Assembly: GCA_963792655.1 (NCBI GenBank)
Contig: CAWBWU010000001.1
Coordinates: 1-64,000, forward strand
DNA: 64,000 bases
Source: DOZZ01 sp963792655
GTDB lineage: Bacteria > Acidobacteriota > Terriglobia > Bryobacterales > Bryobacteraceae
Direction of reading: 5' to 3'
Every line of letters starts with the position of its first letter. Position 1 is the first letter of the stretch. Below, piece by piece: positions 43,914 to 52,833 of the stretch. The notes beneath the pieces are model-generated. The model was not told the origin of the DNA, ran no database searches, and was given only the letters and a program-made list of their open reading frames with translations. The position numbers and the translations under genes are program-made.

Positions 43914-44926
43914 TCAATTCCCCACAAACCGCGAGTAAATACTCCGCGCCACGCCCGGATCTGTCGTGCCTTTGATAATCGCCCTGCCATCCGGGAACAC
44001 CGTTAGCTCATAAATGCCGTCGCTGAAACGTAGCGCGAACTCATTCTGGCGAACATCGCCGGCGTGCTTGAGCCTGGCGCCAAGTTCGCGGAGGTCCACC
44101 GGGCGTGAACGTTCATGAATCTGCACTGCGTTGCGGCCGCATAAGCTGATGGGTGCGCGTTTTCCGTCACTGAGAAATTCGAAATTGCGATGGCCACAGC
44201 ACACGCAATCCGGTTCGCGGGCCGGTTGCTCGATGTCGCGCAGTGGCCCGTTCCAAACATCGATGGTGGTGATTTTGAGCCGCAGCGAACCCGGCGCGGC
44301 AATCATCTTGAGCGCGGCGCTCACCTGTAAGCTCGCCGTGATACTGGTCGCGCTGTTGAGAATGCCTGCCGTCTCGCACGTGGGTATCGCTCCCCCGGGC
44401 GGCTGCGGGTAGATGCAACGGAAGCACGCCGAACCCGGCATCAGCGGCATGCAGACTCCATAGCTGCCCACCGCCGCGCCATAAACCCATGGCTTTCCGG
44501 TCGACACGCAGAAGTCGTTCAGCAGGAACCGCGTTTCAAAATTGTCTGTAGCGTCGAGTACCACGTCCGCAGCATCCGAGCAACTCGGCAATGTTCGCAG
44601 CATCGCAGTCGTCGACGTGCTCTTCGATTTCGATGCCGGAGTTGATCTGACGCAAGCGCCGGGCTGCAGCCACGGCCTTCGGCAGCCCTTGCTGCGCATC
44701 GGCTTCGTCGAACAGCACTTGCCGCTGCAGGTTGCTCAACTCCACGAAATCACGATCAACCAGGATGATCCGGCCAACGCCGGCCCTCGCCAGCAGATCC
44801 GCTTGCACCGTTCCCAGGGCGCCGCAGCCGAGAATCGCCACCGTGGCTTGGGCAATCCGCAACTGGCCCGCTCTCGCCGATCCCCTCGAAACGCGTCTGG
44901 CGCGAGTAGCGGTTCTCCGGCGTCAT
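43914..44926 (-). pseudogene. ThiF/MoeB-type E1-like adenylyltransferase, two frameshifts
   Basis: Three frames join into one E1-like protein. From ATG 44926: ENRYSRQTRFEGIGESG. Then, after an extra C at about 44888, LRIAQATVAILGCGALGTVQADLLARAGVGRIILVDRDFVEL with the ATP-binding GCGALG. After an extra G near 44573 follow DAADVVLDATDNFETRFLLND, the zinc pairs CFRC and CVCC, and the likely catalytic Cys in PTCETAGIL. It would adenylate a ubiquitin-like ThiS/MoaD partner; none is nearby. The C-terminal ~80 residues (IHERSRPVDLRELGARL) resemble a ThiS/MoaD-related tail. Convergent with the FAD gene. Confidence 0.78.
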
Positions 44927-45002
44927 CGAGTTCAGGGTAACAGTCGGGTTAGTTACAGTTAGGGATCGGCCACCGGCGTGCTCGTTAGACATCCACGCTA
45001 CG

Positions 45003-47963
45003 ATGTTTTTGGTGAGGGCTCGATGTGCCTGCATATTTGCGATTTGCGTCTTTCCGGCACTGGCACAGCAGGCGCCGTCAGATCCGTATGAAGGCCAGAA
45101 CATCACGCGCGTGGTGTTCGAGCCGGCGCAGCAACCCGTCAGCTTCAAAGATTTAAATCCCGATCTTTCGGTGCATCGCGGCACCCCGTACCATGCTGCG
45201 GACGTCCGGGCCACCATCAAACGTTTGTATGCCACGGGCCGTTATCAGGACATCCAGGCGCAGTTAGAACCCGGCCCTGCAGGTCTGGTGTTGAAGTTCG
45301 TCACTGTAAACCGCTGGTTTATCGGACACGTTGGCGCCGAAGGCAAATTGCCCGAGCCACCGAACAGCGGCCAGTTGGTAAATGCGAGCCGCCTCGAACT
45401 CGGCAGACCGTTTGATATCGCGCAGGTGAAGGCCGCCGAAGACAGCATGATGAAGCTGTTGGTCGCGAACGGATTCTACGAGGCCACCATCCAGCACCGC
45501 TTCGACTATGACGATTCCTCGCAACAGATCAACATCACCTTCTTATTGGACGTCGGGCGGCGCGCGCACTTCACCACGCCCGATCTGAAGGGCAACCTCG
45601 ACCTCTCGCCATCGACGATCATTCGCGCCACCCATTGGCATAAATTTCTGCTGCCGGGCTGGCATCCGGTGACGCAGCGCGGCGTGCAGCAGGGTCTCGA
45701 GAACGTACGCGTCAAGTACCGCAAAAAGAACCGGCTGCTCGCAACGGTCGAGCTCACGAAGCGCAACTACGACCCGCAGACGGGAACCTTACAACCAGCT
45801 CTGAACATTGACGCGGGGCCGATTCTGCAGATCAAAACCGTGGGCCAGAAGATATCGCGCAAGAAGCTCGAAGCAAGCGTTCCGATCTTCGAAGAACATA
45901 CTGTCGATCGCGATTTGCTGGTGGAAGGCGCGCGCAACCTGCGCGATGAATTGCAGGCTTCCGGTTTCTTCGAAGCCAAGGTGGACTTCAAAGAGAACCG
46001 GGTGGTGAAGGATCACGAGGAGATTGATTACGAGATCGATCCCGGCATCCGCCACCGCTTTATCAAGTTGACAATTAACGGCAACCGGTTCTTCAAAACC
46101 GAAGATATCCGGGAGCGTCTGTTCCTGGAACCGAAGTCGCTACAGTTTCGCCACGGCCGTTACAGCGAAGCTTTCGTACGGCGTGATCAGGAAACGATTC
46201 AGTCGCTCTACCAGTCGAACGGCTTTCGCGACGTGCAGGTGACGCACGTCACGACAGACGACTATAACGGCAGAGAAGGTGACATCGCAGTTGCGCTGAA
46301 CATCAAAGAAGGGCCGCAGTGGATCGTCTCGAATCTCCAAGTCAGCGGACAGAAACAGTTGGATCTGAAGAGCGTGCTGGGCACGCTGTCCTCTGCGGAA
46401 GATCAGCCCTATAGCGACTTCAACGTCGCCGCGGACCGGGACACCATCCTCGCTTACTATTTCGAGAACGGCTTTCCCAACGCGAACTTCGAGTGGACAT
46501 CTACGCCGGGTCCGCGTCCGAACACAGTCAATCTGAAGTACCGGCTCACCGAGGGCAACCAACAGTTTGTGCGGCAGGTGCTGCCCACCGGCTTGCGTAC
46601 TACGCGGCCGCGCCTGGTGTACCGCAACATTCTGATGAACCCCGGCGATCCTTTGTCGCTCTTGCAGATGGGCGAGACGCAGCGGCGTTTATACGACCTG
46701 GGTGTCTTCGCGGAAGTCGACATGGCGGTGCAGAACCCCGATGGCGACGAGCAGAACAAATATGTGTTGTTCGACATGCAGGAAGCGAGCCGCTACTCGG
46801 TCTCGGGCGGTATTGGCGCTACGCTGGCGCGCATCGGAGGCGGGAATGCGCAGGCCGATTTGTCGAACCCCGGCGGCTCTACCGGCGTTAGCCCGCGCGT
46901 CGAGTTCGATGTCAGCCGTATTAACTTTCTCGGCCTCGGCCACACCGTAAGCCTGCGCACGCGCTACTCGACGCTGGAAAAGCGCGGCATCTTCGACTAC
47001 CTTGCGCCGCGCATTCTGAATCACACCAATCTTGATCTCTCGTTTGACGCGCTCTATGACGATTCGCGCGATGTACGCACCTTCTCGGCGCAGCGCGAAG
47101 AGTTCTCGACGCAACTCACCGATCGACTTACCAAAGCGCTGACCGCGTTCTTCCGTTACAGCTATCGCCGGGTGATTGTCGGGACGCTGAAGATCGACCC
47201 TCTACTCATTCCACGGCTCTCGCAGGCGGATCATATCGGCATGTTCTCGGCGAACCTGGTGGAAGACCGGCGCGACGATCCCACGGACGCACGCAAGGGC
47301 CGCTACAACACGTTAGACGTGGGCTATGCCGCAGGGCTCTTCGGTTCGCAGACCAGCTTTCTGCACGTGCTGGGACGCAACGCGACCTATCATCGCGTGG
47401 GACGCAAGGCGATTCTCGCGCGTGAGCTCTCGCTCGGTATCTCGCCTGCGTTCGGCAACAAGTCCACGACGTCGAACGATGACGATCCCATCCCGCTACC
47501 CGAGCGCTTCTTTGGCGGCGGTGGCGAGACAATGCGCGGCTTTGGCGAGAACCAGGCAGGTCCGCGTGATTTGAAGACCGGCTTCCCGCTCGGCGGCTCG
47601 GCGCTGTTATTCAACAAGACCGAGTTGCGTTTCCCGCTGGTCGGAGACAACATCGGCGGCGTGTTCTTTCATGACATGGGGAATATCTATTCGACTCCCG
47701 GATCGATCTCGTTCCGCGTGCATCAACGCGACCTGACCGACTTCAACTACATGGTGCATGCGGCGGGCTTCGGCATTCGCTACAAGACTCCGATCGGTCC
47801 GGTGCGTCTGGATCTGGCCTATAGCATCAACCCGCCGCGCTTCAACGGATTCAAGGGCACCTTCAACGATCTGCTGTTGTGCACTGCCGCGAACAACTGC
47901 ACCACCGCGACGCAACAGATCAGCCACTTCCAATTTTTCTTTTCGATAGGACAGACGTTCTGA
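45003..47963 (+). CDS. Omp85-family outer-membrane protein (BamA/TamA-like)
   Basis: 986 residues, signal peptide (CACIFAICVFPALAQQ). About five POTRA domains fill residues 30-540, e.g. ITRVVFEPAQ, FTTPDLKGN, HRFIKLTINGNRFFKTEDIRERLFL, QWIVSNLQVSGQKQ. The C-terminal 16-stranded barrel begins near SRYSVSGGIGATLARIGGG and ends with the terminal Phe (FQFFFSIGQTF) that BAM recognises. GGGETMRGFGENQAGPRD is the conserved RGF-type loop motif. The following SurA-like and tamB genes favour a TamA-like role in outer-membrane biogenesis; the long POTRA set resembles BamA. Confidence 0.9.
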   Translation: MFLVRARCACIFAICVFPALAQQAPSDPYEGQNITRVVFEPAQQPVSFKDLNPDLSVHRGTPYHAADVRATIKRLYATGRYQDIQAQLEPGPAGLVLKFVTVNRWFIGHVGAEGKLPEPPNSGQLVNASRLELGRPFDIAQVKAAEDSMMKLLVANGFYEATIQHRFDYDDSSQQINITFLLDVGRRAHFTTPDLKGNLDLSPSTIIRATHWHKFLLPGWHPVTQRGVQQGLENVRVKYRKKNRLLATVELTKRNYDPQTGTLQPALNIDAGPILQIKTVGQKISRKKLEASVPIFEEHTVDRDLLVEGARNLRDELQASGFFEAKVDFKENRVVKDHEEIDYEIDPGIRHRFIKLTINGNRFFKTEDIRERLFLEPKSLQFRHGRYSEAFVRRDQETIQSLYQSNGFRDVQVTHVTTDDYNGREGDIAVALNIKEGPQWIVSNLQVSGQKQLDLKSVLGTLSSAEDQPYSDFNVAADRDTILAYYFENGFPNANFEWTSTPGPRPNTVNLKYRLTEGNQQFVRQVLPTGLRTTRPRLVYRNILMNPGDPLSLLQMGETQRRLYDLGVFAEVDMAVQNPDGDEQNKYVLFDMQEASRYSVSGGIGATLARIGGGNAQADLSNPGGSTGVSPRVEFDVSRINFLGLGHTVSLRTRYSTLEKRGIFDYLAPRILNHTNLDLSFDALYDDSRDVRTFSAQREEFSTQLTDRLTKALTAFFRYSYRRVIVGTLKIDPLLIPRLSQADHIGMFSANLVEDRRDDPTDARKGRYNTLDVGYAAGLFGSQTSFLHVLGRNATYHRVGRKAILARELSLGISPAFGNKSTTSNDDDPIPLPERFFGGGGETMRGFGENQAGPRDLKTGFPLGGSALLFNKTELRFPLVGDNIGGVFFHDMGNIYSTPGSISFRVHQRDLTDFNYMVHAAGFGIRYKTPIGPVRLDLAYSINPPRFNGFKGTFNDLLLCTAANNCTTATQQISHFQFFFSIGQTF

Positions 47964-48601
47964 TGCACGCATTGCTGATCACCGCGATGTTGATGGCCGC
48001 ACCAGTGATTGCGGATCGTGTTGCGGTAAGCGTGGGCGCCGATGCCATCACGCTGAGCGAAGTGCGCGAAGAGATTGCGATAACGGCATTGCTGAACGGC
48101 GAGAAACCCGACTATAGCCCCGCCGTTGCACGCCACGCAGCAGAACGGCTGGTGGACCAGGCGCTGATCCGCAAAGAGATGGACGTAGGCCGCTACCCGC
48201 TGCCCGAACCCACAGTGGCGCAAGGCATGTTCGCCGAGTTGATCAAGCAGCGTGGCGGTGAGGCCGCATTCGATAAAGAACTCGCCACTTACGGCGTAAC
48301 GCGGGCCGAAGTGCAGAAGCATCTCGAGTGGCAAGCCGCGCTGGTGCGCTTTATCGAAGTTCGTTTTCGGCCCGCCGTACAGGTGCTCGACGACGACGTG
48401 CAGAAATATTTCAAGCAGCACTACGCAACGCGCACCGCGCAAGGAAAACCCGTAAGCATCGACAGCGTGCACGACCAGATTTTTGAACAGCTCACCGGCG
48501 AACGCGCCGACGAACAGATGGATGAGTGGCTCAAAGAGACGCGCAAGCAGACGGCGATCGCGTATCGCGATGAGGCATTCGGTACGGAGTTCAAGAAATG
48601 A
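47963..48601 (+). CDS. SurA-N-like periplasmic chaperone, no PPIase domain
   Basis: 212 residues with a short signal peptide (HALLITAMLMAAPVIA). DRVAVSVGADAITLSEVREEIAITALL is the SurA/PrsA N-terminal start, and AERLVDQALIRKEMD plus YGVTRAEVQKHLEWQAALVRFIEVRF match the SurA_N helical core. After that a short C-terminal helix pair (FEQLTGERADEQMDEWLKETRKQ) follows with no parvulin domain. It would guide barrel proteins to the outer membrane. Coupled by TGATG to the Omp85 gene before and by ATGA to tamB after. Confidence 0.82.
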   Translation: MHALLITAMLMAAPVIADRVAVSVGADAITLSEVREEIAITALLNGEKPDYSPAVARHAAERLVDQALIRKEMDVGRYPLPEPTVAQGMFAELIKQRGGEAAFDKELATYGVTRAEVQKHLEWQAALVRFIEVRFRPAVQVLDDDVQKYFKQHYATRTAQGKPVSIDSVHDQIFEQLTGERADEQMDEWLKETRKQTAIAYRDEAFGTEFKK

Positions 48602-51600
48602 CCAGACCCGGACGCATTGTTCTGATTTCAGCGGGCTCGATGGTGTTGCTGCTGTTGATCATCGCCGTAGCAGGCTTCACCATCGTGCAGAGCGGCTGGT
48701 TTCAGAACCAGGTGCGCCTGCGGCTGATCACGGAAGTGGAGGATGCCACCGGCGGCAAGGCTGAGATTGGCGCCTTCCATTTCGATTGGAAGACGCTCAC
48801 GGCTGAAGTAGATAGCTTCGTCGTGCATGGCACCGAGCCGGCTTCCGGGCCTCCGCTGCTGCGCGTAGAAAAGCTGACCATCGGGCTGAAGATCATTTCA
48901 CTGCTGAAGCGCGACATTGACGTATCTCTGGTGCGCGCCGATAAGCCGCAGGCCTTCCTGCTGGTGGCGGCTGATGGAAGCACGAACATCCCCAACCCGA
49001 AAGTCCCGCGCGCGGTAAACAAGACTGCCAGTGAAACGATTCTGGATCTCGCGGTCGGGCACTTCGAAATTAACAACGGCAGCCTGGAAGTGCGTGCAGC
49101 CGGCAACTCTACCGTGACGCCCTATAGCGCGCGCGGCGAGAACCTGAAGAGCTTTCTGACTTACGATGCGACTGGTCCCCGCTACGCCGGGGATTTATCG
49201 GTCGAACCGTTGACTCTGGCTTACGGCAAATATCTGCCGGTGCCCGTGAACGCGAATCTGAAGCTGCGTTTCGAGAAAGACCAGTTGTGGATCAGCAACG
49301 CGCATCTGACGACTCCCAAGTCAGTGTTGGACCTGAATGGGACGCTGCTTCACTTCGCCGCGCCGGTAGTGGACGCGGAGTACAAAGGGCGATTCGATCT
49401 GGCGGAGCTCGGTAAGACTCTGGGCTTAAAGGGCGCTGAGAGCGGCACGGCAGACTCCGACGGCAAGTTACATTACGCGTCCGCGACTGATTACAAAGCG
49501 GCGGGCGTTCTGCACCTGCGCGATGTATCGATCACACAACCGGGCCTGAAGTTGCGTGGTCTGCACGGCGACACGAAGTACAGCGCCGACCCCAAGCTGG
49601 TCGACCTGGCGGGGATGCGGTTCTATGCGCTAGGCGGCGAGGTCACGGGCAACGCCCAGTTGCGTGACATGGACCGCTATGCGATCAAAGGCAACCTCTC
49701 CGGCTTCGACGCGGCTCAATTAGCGCGTGACTTCGCGGCCACTGCGCTGCCCTATGACGGAGTGTTATCGGGACCGTTCGAGAGCGAAGGACGGCTGAGT
49801 CTGATCGCGAAGAACCAATACACCGCGGCGGCGCGGATCACCATCTCGCCAGCCGCAAAGCACATGCCGGTGCACGGCTTGATTGATGCGCGTTATGACG
49901 CGGAACACGGCAACGTCATCATGGAACAGTCGTTCGTGCAGTTGCCATCGACGCGGCTGAATTTCTCCGGTTCTCTCAACCGGCAGCTCGCGATCCATGC
50001 CCAGTCGACTGACTTGAACGATCTGAAACCCGTCGCGGGCGCGAATCTGCCGCTCTCACTGAACCATGGCCAGGTGACGTTCGATGGCACGGTGAACGGC
50101 AACTTATCTTCACCCGTAGTGCAAGGGCATTTCAGCGGCAGCAATATGGTGTACGCGCAGCAGCAGTTGGATTCCGCAGCGGCGGACATCGTGCTGCAGA
50201 AGAGCGGCGCGGAGATTCGCAACGGCACCTTCGGTTATCAAAGCCTGCGCGGACAGTTGAACGCGTCGGTCGGTCTGAACAACTTCAAGCTGCTGGACGC
50301 GAACGCGATCAAGGCCGATGCCTCGCTGCAGAATGCAGACCTCGCCAACCTGATGGCCATCGCCGGACAAAAGGGCTTCCCTGCAACCGGCACCGTGCAA
50401 GCCACGGCCCACGTGACCGGCAGCGTCGGCAATCCGCAAGCGACCGCAGATGTCAGCGTCGTCAAAGGCAGCATACAGGGCGAGCCGTTCGACAAGCTGG
50501 CAGTGCACCTCGACGCACCCACGACCACAAGCGAGCGCGCCACCATCGTGTTAACGGCCGGCTCGCGGCAGATTCAAGGGAACGCGACATACGCGCACGC
50601 CTCGGGCGAATTTTTGCCCGGCACGGTGAACTTCCAACTCTCGAGCAATGCGATGCAGATGGCGCAGTTCAAGCTGGTGCGCGACAATCAGCCGACGCTC
50701 AACGGTGTGGTGACACTGACGGCGAGCGGCGCGGCGAAATTGCTGAAGCCGAAGCCGAACCAGCCCGGTTATCTGCTCGAAACCATTACCGCCGATGTGA
50801 ACGCGAAGAACGTCAAGATCGAGCAGCGCGATGTTGGCGAACTTGCCATTACCGCGCGCACAACGCCATCGGCAAACGGCCCGGTGGTGAATGCGCATGT
50901 ACAGTCCGATTTTGCGAAGGCCGATATTCGCGGCGATGCGCATATGACTTTGAGCGGAGACTACCCCGGCACCGGGTCAGTCACATTTGCAAAGCTTGAC
51001 CTCGGCACGTTGCGCACGATGTTCTCAGGGCCCGCGGCTTCGGGCAGCTATGCCTTCGGCGGCTCGCTCGAGGGAAGCTTCAACTTCTCGGGCTCGGCAC
51101 TGAAGCAGGACTCGTGGCACGCAACTCTCGACGTTCCGAAGCTGGTGCTGCGGCCGACCAGTCCGACCGACCCGGTGCTTGCGCAGTTCGCCGTAACCAA
51201 TTCGCAGCCGATGCGCGCGACGCTGCAGAACAACCGGATCAAGATCGACAGCGCGCACCTGATCTCGCGCGACAGTGACGTGTCGGTCACCGGCACCATC
51301 GCACTGAATAGCAAGACACCGCTCGATCTGCACGTGGATGGGAAAGCCGACCTCACGGTGCTGCACGTGTTCGAACGCGATATTTATTCGTCAGGGGCTG
51401 TGGTCTTGCAGGCAACAGTGCGGGGTACATATCAGCAGCCGAACATCGGCGGGTTTCTGGATCTCAAGAACGCCAACATCAACCTGATCGATGCACCCAA
51501 TGGTTTATCGAATGCGAACGGACGCGTAACGTTCGATGGCAATCGCGCGAACATTCAGAACCTGACCGCAGAGACCGGCGGCGGAAAAGTGAAGATGACC

Positions 51601-52614
51601 GGGTTTGTGGCCTTTCCCGCACAGACCATCACGTTCCGGCTGCAGGCAGAAGCCAACGGCGTGCGCGTCCGCTATCCCGAAGGCGTAAGCACGGTGGCCG
51701 ATGCATCGTTAAGTCTGACCGGCAGCAGAGAGCGCAGCGTGCTCTCGGGAACCATTACGATTCTGCGCACTGCATTCAATCCGCGAACGGACGTGGGCTC
51801 GATCCTGGCGTCTTCTGCATCGCCGGTAAAGACCGCATCGGCGCAGACCGGCATTCTTGGCGGGCTGCAGTTCGACGTCGGTGTGCAGACCTCGCCTGAC
51901 ATCAGCTTCCAGACAGCGTTGACCGAGAGCTTGCAGGCGGAGGCGAACCTGCGCTTGCGAGGAACGGTATCGAACCCGGTGTTGCTCGGACGCATCAACA
52001 TCACCCAGGGTGACCTGACGTTCTTCGGGAACAAGTACACCATCAACTCCGGCACGATCGCGTTCTATAACCCGGTGAAGTTGGAGCCGATCCTGAACGT
52101 CGATCTAGAGACACGCGCACGCGGTGTGGATGTGACGATTACGGTGTCGGGGCCGATTAACAAGCTCAATGTGAGTTATCACTCGGATCCGCCGCTGCAG
52201 TTCTCGGACATCGTCGCACTGCTTGCAACCGGCCGCACACCGGCAGACGCCACCATCGCCGCGCGCCAGCCCGCCGCTGTGACGCAAAGCTGGCAGCAGT
52301 TAGGCGCGTCCGCGCTGGTGGGGCAAGCCATCGCCAATCCGGTAGCCGGAAGGCTGCAACGCTTCTTCGGCGTCAGCAAGCTGAAAATCGATCCGCTGCT
52401 CTCGGGCATCACCGGTAATCCGCAGGCACGGCTCACGATCGAACAGCAGGTCACGCCCGACGTTACGTTCACGTACATCACTGATGTCGCTAACACCAGC
52501 ACGCAGATCATCCGCATTGAGTGGGCGCTAAACAAAAATGTGTCGGCCGTGGCGCTACGCGAGGAGAACGGGTACTTCGGGCTGGATCTTTTTTACAAGA
52601 AGCGTTTCAAATAG
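48598..52614 (+). CDS. tamB: TamB-like translocation/assembly protein (DUF490)
   Basis: 1338 residues, normal TamB size. One N-terminal TM helix (IVLISAGSMVLLLLIIAVAGFTIV) anchors it. The rest is a long beta-taco (AsmA-like start DATGGKAEIGAFHFDWKTL), and the C-terminal DUF490 domain includes LGRINITQGDLTFFGNKYTINSGTIAFYNPVKLEPILNVDLETRARGVDVTITVSGPINKLNVSYHSDPPLQ. It spans the periplasm, and in proteobacteria TamB helps carry phospholipid to the outer membrane. Third gene of the operon. Confidence 0.92.
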   Translation: MTRPGRIVLISAGSMVLLLLIIAVAGFTIVQSGWFQNQVRLRLITEVEDATGGKAEIGAFHFDWKTLTAEVDSFVVHGTEPASGPPLLRVEKLTIGLKIISLLKRDIDVSLVRADKPQAFLLVAADGSTNIPNPKVPRAVNKTASETILDLAVGHFEINNGSLEVRAAGNSTVTPYSARGENLKSFLTYDATGPRYAGDLSVEPLTLAYGKYLPVPVNANLKLRFEKDQLWISNAHLTTPKSVLDLNGTLLHFAAPVVDAEYKGRFDLAELGKTLGLKGAESGTADSDGKLHYASATDYKAAGVLHLRDVSITQPGLKLRGLHGDTKYSADPKLVDLAGMRFYALGGEVTGNAQLRDMDRYAIKGNLSGFDAAQLARDFAATALPYDGVLSGPFESEGRLSLIAKNQYTAAARITISPAAKHMPVHGLIDARYDAEHGNVIMEQSFVQLPSTRLNFSGSLNRQLAIHAQSTDLNDLKPVAGANLPLSLNHGQVTFDGTVNGNLSSPVVQGHFSGSNMVYAQQQLDSAAADIVLQKSGAEIRNGTFGYQSLRGQLNASVGLNNFKLLDANAIKADASLQNADLANLMAIAGQKGFPATGTVQATAHVTGSVGNPQATADVSVVKGSIQGEPFDKLAVHLDAPTTTSERATIVLTAGSRQIQGNATYAHASGEFLPGTVNFQLSSNAMQMAQFKLVRDNQPTLNGVVTLTASGAAKLLKPKPNQPGYLLETITADVNAKNVKIEQRDVGELAITARTTPSANGPVVNAHVQSDFAKADIRGDAHMTLSGDYPGTGSVTFAKLDLGTLRTMFSGPAASGSYAFGGSLEGSFNFSGSALKQDSWHATLDVPKLVLRPTSPTDPVLAQFAVTNSQPMRATLQNNRIKIDSAHLISRDSDVSVTGTIALNSKTPLDLHVDGKADLTVLHVFERDIYSSGAVVLQATVRGTYQQPNIGGFLDLKNANINLIDAPNGLSNANGRVTFDGNRANIQNLTAETGGGKVKMTGFVAFPAQTITFRLQAEANGVRVRYPEGVSTVADASLSLTGSRERSVLSGTITILRTAFNPRTDVGSILASSASPVKTASAQTGILGGLQFDVGVQTSPDISFQTALTESLQAEANLRLRGTVSNPVLLGRINITQGDLTFFGNKYTINSGTIAFYNPVKLEPILNVDLETRARGVDVTITVSGPINKLNVSYHSDPPLQFSDIVALLATGRTPADATIAARQPAAVTQSWQQLGASALVGQAIANPVAGRLQRFFGVSKLKIDPLLSGITGNPQARLTIEQQVTPDVTFTYITDVANTSTQIIRIEWALNKNVSAVALREENGYFGLDLFYKKRFK

Positions 52615-52702
52615 ATTGAGGGTGCGTGAGATTTCAGCAATGCCCTCCCTCCGGTCGCGCCTCTGACGTTGATGTCGCTGATTGAACGTGGCCGCCGGGA
52701 AA

Positions 52703-52729
52703 TTGAGAATGCTTGCGAAACCTTATAAT
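52703..52729 (+). promoter_or_regulatory. Candidate sigma-70 promoter of the glycosidase operon
   Basis: TTGAGA (52703-52708) and a perfect TATAAT (52724-52729) are 15 bases apart, short of the best 17. They lie 105 bases before the start codon, in the 219-base gap after tamB. Confidence 0.45.
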
Positions 52730-52742
52730 GAATTCAGTGCCA

Positions 52743-52789
52743 TTCGGACGAGCCGAAGGCTCCTCGCCGCGCCATCGTTTCTGGCGCGG
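52743..52789 (+). promoter_or_regulatory. Two hairpins in the leader of the GH2 gene
   Basis: TTCGG-ACGAG-CCGAA (52743-52757) and CCGCGCCA-TCGTTTC-TGGCGCGG (52767-52789) are perfect stems in the predicted transcript. No poly-T follows, so they are not a plain terminator; they may set mRNA stability or regulation. Purely structural inference. Confidence 0.4.
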
Positions 52790-52833
52790 TCTGGTTCGGT
52801 GCTCCGGTGAGGCCAGCCGCCGAGGAGTCGATA

